16,183 nt of DNA from an uncultured Clostridia bacterium. GTDB lineage: Bacteria > Bacillota > Clostridia > UBA1381 > UMGS1253. The stretch spans positions 1 to 16,183 of the forward strand of contig CALAUK010000194.1 in NCBI GenBank assembly GCA_937892135.1, written 5' to 3'. The notes under the pieces are model-generated. The model searched no databases and was not told where the DNA came from. It worked only from the letters and a program-made list of their open reading frames with translations. Shown piece after piece: positions 1-6,496 of the stretch (its first letter is position 1; the number at the start of each line of letters is the position of its first letter). Both the position numbers and the translations under genes were made by a program.

Positions 1-309
1 AATGCGCATCCTGACGGAGGAGAGAGCGTTTTAGATTTATCAAAGCGGGTTTTTTCTGAAATAGAAAAAATAGTTTCGGAAAACGAGGGAAAAACTGTTA
101 TGATAGTAAGTCACGGAACGGCAATCCGTTGTCTTTCTTGTTTGTGGCACGGCGTTCCCGTTTCAGAGATGAAAACTGTCGGCTGGGTTTCGAATTCTTC
201 TGTGAGCATTATAGATTATAAATCTTTAAAGGAAAATCCTGAGATAGTTTTATATAATTATTCTGACTTTTTGGGAGAAAAAACATCAAAGCTACCGGCA
301 AATGTATAA
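1..309 (+). CDS. Histidine phosphatase family protein (phosphoglycerate mutase-like), 5'-truncated
   Basis: The frame is open from the first base and ends at TAA 307-309, so only the C-terminal 102 residues are present. A PDGGES motif sits at visible residues 4-9; in this superfamily the Glu of GGES is the usual acid/base position. A VSHGTAIRC stretch follows at about residues 35-43, carrying the second catalytic His of the two-histidine active site. The N-terminal RHG phospho-acceptor motif lies outside the window. Members are cytosolic phosphomonoesterases or mutases, such as CobC/alpha-ribazole phosphatase, PhoE and GpmB types. The fragment does not settle the substrate. An internal ATG at 100 is inside the conserved domain and is not a start. 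A strong terminator follows directly, so this is the last gene of its transcript. Confidence 0.85.
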   Translation, partial: NAHPDGGESVLDLSKRVFSEIEKIVSENEGKTVMIVSHGTAIRCLSCLWHGVPVSEMKTVGWVSNSSVSIIDYKSLKENPEIVLYNYSDFLGEKTSKLPANV

Positions 310-312
310 CAA

Positions 313-346
313 AACGGCTACGCCAATGCGTAGCCGTTATTTTTTA
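313..346 (+). terminator. Intrinsic terminator, probably bidirectional
   Basis: A perfect 11-bp stem (313-323 with 328-338, core CGGCTACG/CGTAGCCG) closes a CAAT loop and is followed on the plus strand by ATTTTTTA. On the minus strand the same stem is followed by TTTTGTTAT. It therefore fits as terminator for both the histidine phosphatase (plus) and rnpB (minus), whose ends converge here. Confidence 0.88.
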
Positions 347-351
347 TATTA

Positions 352-697
352 ATGAGTAAGCCTGTAAGCCGGGTTCTGTCGTGGATGATTATCTATCTTA
401 TATATATGTTACCATATATCTTAAGCCACCTGCCCCGAGGAAGCGCCGGGCCGGCTTAATTCCCTCTTATGCGGTGTTGCTTCGGGTGGGGTTTACACGG
501 CCGGACAGTCTCCTGCCCGCCGGTGAGCTCTTACCTCACCGTTTCACCCTTACCTGTAAAACAGGCGGTTTGCTTTCTGTTGCACTTTCCCTGAAGTCGC
601 CTTCGCCGGACGTTATCCGGCACCCTTGCCCTGTGAAGCCCGGACTTTCCTCAGACACTGCCTTACGGCCATGTGCCCGCAATCATCCAGCTTACTC
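352..697 (-). ncRNA. rnpB: RNase P RNA, bacterial type A
   Basis: This is the catalytic RNA of RNase P, which cuts the 5' leader from tRNA precursors. On the minus strand the universal 5' core GAGGAAAGTCCGGGC is at 638-652 and the 3' core ACAGAACCCGGCTTAC is at 364-379. The preceding AGATAGAT...CCACG segment, typical of this RNA, is also present. The ends pair to form P1 (GAGTAAGC near 690-697 with its complement at 354-361). A GGTGCCGGATAACGTCCGGC-type hairpin and the GGGTGAAACGGTGAGGTAAGAGCTCACC region are intact. The length of about 346 nt fits the family. The 5' end is set from the -10 box and the P1 pairing and may be off by a few bases. No protein reading of this segment is credible. 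Confidence 0.96.
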
Positions 698-701
698 ATA
701 A

Positions 702-730
702 ATTTTACCAGAAGCGGTACTTTCCGTCAC
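702..730 (-). promoter_or_regulatory. Candidate rnpB promoter inside the GH88 gene
   Basis: On the minus strand GTGACG (725-730, four of six matches to TTGACA) lies 17 bp from TAAAAT (702-707, five of six matches to TATAAT). The predicted start is about 695-697, exactly the 5' strand of P1. The -35 is in the last codons of the upstream CDS and the -10 covers its stop codon. Processing from the upstream mRNA is the alternative. Confidence 0.6.
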
Positions 731-1856
731 GAAGCATATAAATTGCTTCTGCAAAATAATAATCGCCATAAATAATAGGCATATGCTCGCCGTGGCCATA
801 TCTTTCTGTGCCATACTGAAGAATAGAGTCCTCGGTATCGTCCCAGTTGCAGAATCTCTCTTCCATAGCCTTCAGCATTTTAATTGCGGCATTTAAATAC
901 ATTCCCTTTTCATTTTCGGGAACATGTCTTGAAATTTCTATAAGTCCGCAAGCTGTTATTGCACCTGCTGTTGTGTCGTATACAACAGGCTCGTCGGGAC
1001 TTCTGAAATCGCATTTGGGAAGATAATCGTCACAGCAAGCCGCGATAAAGTAATGTGCAACCCTTTTTGCTGTGTCAAGATATGCTTGGTTTCCTGTGTA
1101 GTGGTATGCAAGCGCAAAACCATAAACTGCCCAGGACTGACCTCTTGACCAGGATGAGCCAACACCATAGCCCTGACCGCCAAAGGTTTCAAGCATTTCA
1201 CCTGTTTCGGGGTCATGGCGGACAATGTGGTTAACGCTGCCGTCAGGACGAACATGGTGATTCATAGCCATATCGGCCTGTGCATTTGCAATATGCGCAA
1301 ATCTTGGGTCATTTATTTCGTTTGATGCCCAGTATAAAAGAGGAATGTTCATCATAGAGTCTATAATAGTCCAACCGCCGTTGCTTTTTGAAAAATCAGG
1401 CTCTCTTGAATTCCATGCTCTTATGTAGCCACCCTTAAGATTGTATCTTGAAGAAAGAAGTGACGCTGCATAAAGCGCTCTTGTGCGGGACTCTTTGTTT
1501 CCTAAAAGTCTGTAATGTGAGCCGCTTGAAATGTGCCACATAAAACCAACATCATGATGAAGCTCATCATATAGCTTTAAAGCTCCGTCAAGAATTTTTT
1601 CACCATTTATAGCCGTTTCTTTATATACATCTTTTTTTGTTCCCTCATACATTACCCACATAAGACCGGGCCAGAAGCCGTTTGTCCACCAGAAAACCAA
1701 ACCGCTTTCGTCAGAACCTCTGTCGTCATGCACGCCGTTTTTAGTGGAGTAAGGGATTTTGTTAAAGGATTTTTTCGCTACCTTACTTAGTTTGTTATCA
1801 AGCTTAGCCCACACCTCGTCAATCCAGGCTTTGTTTTCATTAAGCAAGCTATTCAT
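705..1856 (-). CDS. GH88 family unsaturated glucuronyl hydrolase
   Basis: This is a 383-residue cytoplasmic glycoside hydrolase, with no signal peptide. The GH88 family hydrates the 4,5-unsaturated uronic acid that polysaccharide lyases leave on the non-reducing end of oligosaccharides from host glycosaminoglycans or plant polymers, releasing it. The alpha6/alpha6-barrel signature is clear. D102 (in HHDVGFMW) and D166 (in IIDSMMNIPLLYW) occupy the positions of the two essential aspartates of Bacillus UGL (D88 and D149). SWSRGQSWAVYGFALAY and DTTAGAITACGL are typical conserved blocks. The start is ATG 1854-1856, because GGAGGT (1863-1868) sits 6 nt upstream. An in-frame GTG at 1872-1874 overlaps this ribosome binding site and is unlikely. 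It has its own promoter and stands alone, without a neighbouring lyase or transporter, so its natural substrate is not revealed. RNase P RNA starts about 8 bases after its stop. Confidence 0.93.
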   Translation of the reverse strand: MNSLLNENKAWIDEVWAKLDNKLSKVAKKSFNKIPYSTKNGVHDDRGSDESGLVFWWTNGFWPGLMWVMYEGTKKDVYKETAINGEKILDGALKLYDELHHDVGFMWHISSGSHYRLLGNKESRTRALYAASLLSSRYNLKGGYIRAWNSREPDFSKSNGGWTIIDSMMNIPLLYWASNEINDPRFAHIANAQADMAMNHHVRPDGSVNHIVRHDPETGEMLETFGGQGYGVGSSWSRGQSWAVYGFALAYHYTGNQAYLDTAKRVAHYFIAACCDDYLPKCDFRSPDEPVVYDTTAGAITACGLIEISRHVPENEKGMYLNAAIKMLKAMEERFCNWDDTEDSILQYGTERYGHGEHMPIIYGDYYFAEAIYMLRDGKYRFW

Positions 1857-1897
1857 ATTATTACCTCCACTCACGAACTAAAATTCCTTATGTAACT

Positions 1898-1926
1898 AGT
1901 ATAGTACAGTTTTCAGAAAAAATCAA
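1898..1926 (-). promoter_or_regulatory. Sigma-A type promoter of the GH88 gene
   Basis: On the minus strand TTGATT (1921-1926) is 17 bp from TATACT (1898-1903), giving a start near 1891 and a leader of about 35 nt. The -35 lies partly in the terminator that ends the upstream ftsK gene. Confidence 0.55.
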
Positions 1927-1952
1927 GGGTATGTTTTTTAAAACATACCCTT
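1919..1952 (-). terminator. Intrinsic terminator of the ftsK transcript
   Basis: A perfect 12-bp stem (1925-1936 with 1941-1952, core GGGTATG/CATACCC) begins 10 bases after the ftsK stop. On the minus strand it is followed by GATTTTTT. The plus strand also has a short T run, but no plus-strand gene leads into it. Confidence 0.88.
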
Positions 1953-1961
1953 TTTTAAGTA

Positions 1962-4388
1962 TTATTTTAAATCTTCTGCAGAAACAAGCACGTTTCTTGG
2001 CTTTGAGCCGTCTGCTGCACTTATTATGCCACGCTCTTCCATCTGGTCGATGATTCTTCCTGCGCGGGCGTAACCTACGCCAAGACGCCTCTGCACCATA
2101 GAAGTGGAAATGCTTCCCGAGGCTACGGCAATTTCAATAGCCTTAGGCAAAAGCTCATCGCAATCGCTCATATCTGTTTCTATTTCTGTTTCTGAATTGA
2201 TTTTTTCTGTAACATCCTCATCGTAGCGAACTTCTGAGTGACCTTTTACAAACTCAACCACGCTTTCAACTTCCTTGTCTGAAATAAATGCGCCCTGAAG
2301 TCTTGTGGATTTTTGAGCGCCCATAGGAAGAAACAGCATATCACCCTTACCTAAAAGCTTTTCAGCTCCCGCTCCGTCAAGAATTGTTCGGCTGTCTATC
2401 TGGCTTGAAACCGCAAATGCAATTCTTGAGGGGATATTTGCCTTGATAACGCCTGTAATAACGTTAACCGAGGGCCTCTGTGTTGCAATTATAAGGTGCA
2501 TACCTGCGGCACGCGCCATCTGCGCAAGTCGGCAGATAGAATCTTCTATTTCTTTTGGAGCAACCATCATAAGGTCTGAAAGCTCGTCCACTATAATAAC
2601 AATCTGAGGAAGCTTCTGTTCGCCGTTTAACGCTAAATATTCATTGTAGCCCTCGAGGTTACGAACGCCGCTTTCGGCAAACAAATCATATCTTCTCATC
2701 ATTTCGCTTACTGCCCATCCTAAAGCACCTGAAGCCTTTTTAGGCTCGGTTACAACGGGAATTAAAAGATGAGGTATGCCATTGTAAACATCAAGCTCAA
2801 CTTTTTTGGGGTCAACCATAATAAGCTTAACTTCGTTGGGGTCTGCCTTGTAGAGTATGCTTATAATAATTGAGTTTATACACACAGACTTACCTGAGCC
2901 TGTTGCACCTGCGATTAAAACATGGGGCATCTTTGCGATATCCGCAATTATGGGCTTTCCTGTAATATCCATACCCATAGCAACTGAAAGCTTAGACTTT
3001 GCGAGCTTAAACTCGTCTGTGTCAATAACTTCTCTTAAAGAAACCGCAGAAACTTCCTTGTTTGGAATTTCTATGCCGATAGCGGCCTTTCCCGGGATAG
3101 GTGCTTCAATTCTTACTGCAGTTGCCGCAAGATTTAAGGCTATATCATCAGAAAGTCCTGTTATTTTGCTAACCTTAACTCCAATGCTTGGCTGAAGCTC
3201 ATAGCGTGTAACCGTAGGGCCACGGCTTACCTGAGAAAGCTTAACATCAACGCCGAAGCTCTTTAAAGTGGAAACTAATTTGCTTGCAGTGTCACGGAGC
3301 TCTTCTCTCGTATCGGAGTTTTTCTTTGAAGCATGCGACAAAAGCGAAATATCGGGGAATTTATATGGGATAGGCTCGCGAGCGGCGCTCTTGTCCATCT
3401 CCTCGCGAAGTGCTTTTGCCTGCTCTTCAGTAAGAGGCTCTTCTCTTTCGGGAACTTCTTCTGCTGTGTGTTCAGTTTCAGAAACTTCGCCATAAGGCTC
3501 TTCTATTATTTCGCCTGTTTCAAAATCTACACGGCTTAAAACTTCTTCTATTGATTCAATATCTTCTGTATCAGCCTGTTCGCCCGTTAAATTAAACGGA
3601 ACATCAATATCTTTAATCTGGCTTTCGTCGTGTGTAAACGGAAGAGCTGAATTTTCCTCTTCCTTTGATTTTTTTGCTTTTCTGCGCCTCTTCTTGTCAT
3701 TCATATCATCAACGTCAAAATCAATAGAATGATTTTTTAAAGTGTGAAGAGTGTTGTCCACCTTGTTTCTGGCTTTTTTGCCTGCATCGTAAGCTGCCTC
3801 TGTGTCAATCTCGTCTATTTCTTCTTTGGCTGTTTCAAAAAAGCCGCGGATAAGCTTAGAGAAGGAAATCTTAAAGATTACTGAGCAAAGGAAGAAAACG
3901 AGAGAGACAAAAATTATAGCGGAAATAATATTTCCGAAGTATTTTATAAGAGGAGTTGCCAGTATGCCGAGCCAGCCTGAACCGCCTTCAGCAAAAGAAT
4001 ATCCTCCGTCAAAACTAAAATCCTTAATCGCATCGATGTTAAAGCTTAATAAAGCTCCGCATAGTGATATGTATAAAAGAAAAGAAAGAACGGACTTTAT
4101 AATAAGTCTTTTAACGTCTTTTTTAACCCACAGATATACGCCGAGTCCGCCTAAAACCAAAGGGAAAATTATTGCGGGGAAACCGAAGAGGCCTGCAAAA
4201 ATACTTTTAACAACAGGTCCGAAAACACCGCAAAGATCGGGCAAATATATTAAGATGGCTAAAATTACAGCAATGGCAATCATAATAAATGCCACAAATT
4301 TAGGCGGCATTCCTGTGCTGTCGGTAATTTTTTTGCTTCTTTGGGGAGCGGAAGCTTTTTTCTTTCTTGTGTTTGAACTTTTCGCCAT
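1962..4388 (-). CDS. ftsK: FtsK/SpoIIIE family DNA translocase
   Basis: This 808-residue membrane-anchored ATPase pumps double-stranded DNA through the division or sporulation septum. Four hydrophobic segments lie at about residues 30-53, 60-88, 95-117 and 138-172. A charged, Glu-rich linker follows (about 180-350), then the RecA-like motor. Walker A GATGSGKS is at 494-501, and Walker B IIVDELSDL has its DE pair at 601-602. ATQRPSVNVITG and the DSRTILD block are typical of the family. The last ~65 residues form the gamma winged helix (GSISTSMVQRRLGVGYARAGRI region), which reads polar guide sequences such as KOPS/SRS. All expected parts are intact and the length is normal. ATG 4386-4388 follows AAGGAG, which overlaps the stop of the upstream gene 15 bases away, so the two are cotranscribed. 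FtsK and SpoIIIE cannot be told apart from sequence alone. Confidence 0.97.
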   Translation of the reverse strand: MAKSSNTRKKKASAPQRSKKITDSTGMPPKFVAFIMIAIAVILAILIYLPDLCGVFGPVVKSIFAGLFGFPAIIFPLVLGGLGVYLWVKKDVKRLIIKSVLSFLLYISLCGALLSFNIDAIKDFSFDGGYSFAEGGSGWLGILATPLIKYFGNIISAIIFVSLVFFLCSVIFKISFSKLIRGFFETAKEEIDEIDTEAAYDAGKKARNKVDNTLHTLKNHSIDFDVDDMNDKKRRRKAKKSKEEENSALPFTHDESQIKDIDVPFNLTGEQADTEDIESIEEVLSRVDFETGEIIEEPYGEVSETEHTAEEVPEREEPLTEEQAKALREEMDKSAAREPIPYKFPDISLLSHASKKNSDTREELRDTASKLVSTLKSFGVDVKLSQVSRGPTVTRYELQPSIGVKVSKITGLSDDIALNLAATAVRIEAPIPGKAAIGIEIPNKEVSAVSLREVIDTDEFKLAKSKLSVAMGMDITGKPIIADIAKMPHVLIAGATGSGKSVCINSIIISILYKADPNEVKLIMVDPKKVELDVYNGIPHLLIPVVTEPKKASGALGWAVSEMMRRYDLFAESGVRNLEGYNEYLALNGEQKLPQIVIIVDELSDLMMVAPKEIEDSICRLAQMARAAGMHLIIATQRPSVNVITGVIKANIPSRIAFAVSSQIDSRTILDGAGAEKLLGKGDMLFLPMGAQKSTRLQGAFISDKEVESVVEFVKGHSEVRYDEDVTEKINSETEIETDMSDCDELLPKAIEIAVASGSISTSMVQRRLGVGYARAGRIIDQMEERGIISAADGSKPRNVLVSAEDLK

Positions 4389-4403
4389 ACCTCAGTTTTC
4401 TCC

Positions 4404-5846
4404 TTAATGAAAAATTGTGTAACTGTCACCCGAGCGGATAAACCATTTGGGTAAAACATTACCATCAATATCTATATAGCCTATAAACATATCGTTTATT
4501 AGCTTTTTTCTCTCCTCTAAACCTAAATGGGCAAAAATACTGTCTATTCCTTCGTAGCTTGAAGGAAGTGTTACTATTTCCTCTGTGACCTCGAGGTCAG
4601 CGATATACTGTTTGTAGCTCTTTAAGTGACCACCCTCAATTTCAGCAGTTACTGAAGAAATCGGGTTTTTTCCGTCTGATGCTACATAAGTAAAGCCGTT
4701 AAAGCCGTAGTCTAGGGTTACAGTATATTTTCCGTTATCCTCAGAAACGGAGCTTACATAAACAGAAATGTTTGAGTTTTCTGCAATATTCTGATTAATA
4801 CGTTCAGCTAAAAACACTAAAGGATACAAAACAAGCGCCAATGGTGTGTTTGAATCAGCGTTTTCTAAAAGCGCAAGGCCTCCGTTAGCAGTTGTTGCAA
4901 CATATTCAATATATCCCTGCTTTGTAAACTTTACTGAAGACTGATTCTGCACAAGAACGGTGTTTTCCTGAGCGTCTGCATATCGTCTTGCTGTTTTGGG
5001 GTTGATTGAAAAAATCTCTGCTATATTTTCCGCTTCGGACAGCATTTTGCTGTTTATTCTTTCAAGACTTTCGCTTGTTGCAGTAAGAGCATCGACATTT
5101 CCCTCGCTTAAAACGATATACGGAGCAAACACCGCAGTTCCCTCGATGGGAGCGGCAATATCAGCGCCTATGAAAAATGAAAAACGGTTATAGACAGTTG
5201 CATCCTCTCTGCAGCCGTTTATGATTTCTAAAAGCTCTTCGCTTTCAGCATTACAATCTATTCTGTAAAATGAATTGTCTGAAAGGTCGTTTATGTAAAG
5301 ATTTATCTTATCGCCCTCACAGGCTAAGGCGAATCTTCCCATTTTATTTATATTTTCTTTTAAAATGCCCGCATCTGAAACAACATTAACAAGCTGAAGA
5401 AAGGTATCTGTAAGATATGCGGCACCGTAGTCTAAATATATACCGTCTGCGCAAAGTGCATTTTGCCATGCGCTTTCTTCTATCTTTGAAAAATTCCCCT
5501 CGCTTGCGCCTGAAAGAGTTTTTCCCATAAACTCGTGCAAAAAGTTTTTTGCATCTGAAAAAGATTCATCCTTTGGTGTGAGCATATACCCTGCGTGGTC
5601 TGAATCCTTTACCATATATACAAAAAAGTTGTAGGGGACTAAAATGTCCTCCTGAACAGTTTCTTTTGTTTCGTCCCCGTCAGTAAGACCTAAGAAAAAT
5701 CTTCCGACAGTTGTGTTTTGCAGAATGGAAGAAAAATTATATCCATCAGGCCACAGCTTTTCGTTAAACCATATCTGGCTTGCGAGAACGATGCTTGATA
5801 TAATAAGCAAAAAAAGAACAAAGCTTTTTATACGTTCAAGTTTCAT
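4404..5846 (-). CDS. YycH/YycI-like membrane-anchored protein (tentative)
   Basis: This 480-residue protein has one N-terminal membrane anchor (about residues 8-26, FVLFLLIISSIVLASQIW) preceded by MKLERIKS. The rest is a long, soluble, probably extracytoplasmic part. The N-terminal pattern (M-K-x-E-x-I-K-S, then a Leu-rich segment ending in I-W) matches the start of YycH. YycH and YycI are membrane accessory proteins that modulate the WalK (YycG) sensor kinase. The C-terminal end, PKWFIRSGDSYTIFH, resembles the tail of YycI-type domains. This is pattern recognition from memory; most of the body is unrecognised. ATG 5844-5846 follows GAGGG (5853-5857) by 6 nt. Downstream ftsK is 15 bp away. 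No walR or walK gene is in the window, but a WalR-like box precedes the transcription unit. A plain uncharacterised lipid-side anchored protein remains possible. Confidence 0.55.
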   Translation of the reverse strand: MKLERIKSFVLFLLIISSIVLASQIWFNEKLWPDGYNFSSILQNTTVGRFFLGLTDGDETKETVQEDILVPYNFFVYMVKDSDHAGYMLTPKDESFSDAKNFLHEFMGKTLSGASEGNFSKIEESAWQNALCADGIYLDYGAAYLTDTFLQLVNVVSDAGILKENINKMGRFALACEGDKINLYINDLSDNSFYRIDCNAESEELLEIINGCREDATVYNRFSFFIGADIAAPIEGTAVFAPYIVLSEGNVDALTATSESLERINSKMLSEAENIAEIFSINPKTARRYADAQENTVLVQNQSSVKFTKQGYIEYVATTANGGLALLENADSNTPLALVLYPLVFLAERINQNIAENSNISVYVSSVSEDNGKYTVTLDYGFNGFTYVASDGKNPISSVTAEIEGGHLKSYKQYIADLEVTEEIVTLPSSYEGIDSIFAHLGLEERKKLINDMFIGYIDIDGNVLPKWFIRSGDSYTIFH

Positions 5847-5863
5847 AAAAAACCCTCATAGCG

Positions 5864-5898
5864 ACAAATATCGCAAATGAAACACTTGCGATATTTGT
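5864..5898. repeat. 13-bp perfect inverted repeat in front of the YycH-like gene
   Basis: Arms at 5864-5876 and 5886-5898 (core AAATATCGCAA/TTGCGATATTT) are perfectly complementary around a 9-nt loop. It lies between the secreted-protein gene and the GAGGG ribosome binding site of the YycH-like gene. No T run follows immediately on either strand (TTTTTT comes only after the ribosome binding site), so it is not a standard terminator. It may be an attenuator, an mRNA-processing or stability element, or an operator. Confidence 0.7.
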
Positions 5899-5920
5899 AA
5901 GATAAATATTATTTTTTAAA

Positions 5921-6385
5921 TTAGTAGCTGAATAAGTCACCTATTGAAAGGGATTTTATTCTGTCTAGCTGTGTCTTTGAAAGACGTGTGATATCAATTT
6001 TGATAATCTGACGTTCGCTGTTGTTTTCTGCGTAAACTATCATTTTGTTTCCGCCTTCAAGAAGCTCGATAGAAACAACATAAACTCCGCTGGCTCCGAT
6101 TGTGCTTTCTAAAATGTAGCCCTTCTGGAAAACTCTGTAGAAATTGCCGTCGTAAGCACTTTTTCTATATATTGTCACATCAACGCCGGGCTTTCCTACT
6201 GCTGAAACAGTATATGTACGCTCGGAAGTTGTTGCGCTGTGAGAAGCGGGCTTTTTAATATACACAAGTGAATCAGATGTGCTTGTTTCGTTTCCTGTAA
6301 GTGAGTATGGCGAAGCGAAAGCGCTAACGCCCATCGTGAAGGTAAGAAGCAAAACGAATGCAAGAATTAAAGATATTTTTTTCAT
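5921..6385 (-). CDS. Small secreted protein of unknown function
   Basis: This 154-residue protein has a clear signal peptide: MKK, a hydrophobic core ISLILAFVLLLTFTMGV, and a likely signal peptidase I site after SAFA (about residue 24). It is not a lipoprotein, because no lipobox Cys is present. The mature part of about 130 residues is rich in beta-branched and aromatic residues (RTYTVSAVGKPGVDVTIYRK, GVYVVSIELLEGGN), suggesting an Ig-like or other beta-sandwich fold. A charged tail with SKTQLDRIKSLSIGDLF follows. I do not recognise the family. ATG 6383-6385 follows AAAGGAGG by 7 nt, a very strong site. It is the first gene after an extended -10 promoter with a WalR-like box and is followed by the YycH-like gene. 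A role at the cell envelope is inferred. Confidence 0.85.
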   Translation of the reverse strand: MKKISLILAFVLLLTFTMGVSAFASPYSLTGNETSTSDSLVYIKKPASHSATTSERTYTVSAVGKPGVDVTIYRKSAYDGNFYRVFQKGYILESTIGASGVYVVSIELLEGGNKMIVYAENNSERQIIKIDITRLSKTQLDRIKSLSIGDLFSY

Positions 6386-6408
6386 TTTTCTGCCTCCTTT
6401 TTACTCTG

Positions 6409-6430
6409 AGTTATACAAAAGAGTATAACT
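6409..6430 (-). promoter_or_regulatory. Short hairpin in the leader of the secreted-protein gene
   Basis: An 8-bp stem (6409-6416 with 6423-6430, GTATAACT on one arm) around a 6-nt loop lies just downstream of the predicted transcription start near 6435 and 23 nt before the start codon. It could stabilise the 5' end of the mRNA or act as an operator half-site pair. Confidence 0.4.
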
Positions 6431-6441
6431 ATCCGTACCCT

Positions 6442-6450
6442 ATTATATCA
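6442..6450 (-). promoter_or_regulatory. Extended -10 promoter of the secreted-protein/YycH-like/ftsK unit
   Basis: On the minus strand TGATATAAT is a perfect extended -10 (TGn plus TATAAT). The -35 position has no TTGACA-like hexamer and is instead covered by the direct repeat described next. That arrangement is expected of an activator-dependent promoter. Confidence 0.65.
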
Positions 6451-6457
6451 TACCAAT

Positions 6458-6474
6458 ATTACAGATGTGTTACA
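6458..6474 (-). promoter_or_regulatory. WalR (YycF)-like binding box
   Basis: The minus strand reads TGTAAC-ACATC-TGTAAT, an exact match to the published WalR consensus TGTWAH-N5-TGTWAH, an 11-bp-period direct repeat. It ends 10 bp upstream of the -10 box, over the -35 region, where response-regulator activators usually bind. By my estimate from base composition, about 0.3 chance matches are expected in this window on both strands. PhoP-type sites have similar spacing but TTAACA-like halves. Confidence 0.5.
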
Positions 6475-6496
6475 GGCATATTAATTAGAAATAACA

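Noticed and set aside
381..701. Plus-strand reading frame of 106 codons
   Set aside because: It lies entirely on the opposite strand of RNase P RNA, whose structure and conserved cores explain the sequence; no ribosome binding site is present.
3802..4407. Plus-strand reading frame of 201 codons
   Set aside because: It is antisense to the membrane part and linker of ftsK, which has clear domain motifs; the frame has low-complexity Lys/Ser/Ile content and no ribosome binding site.
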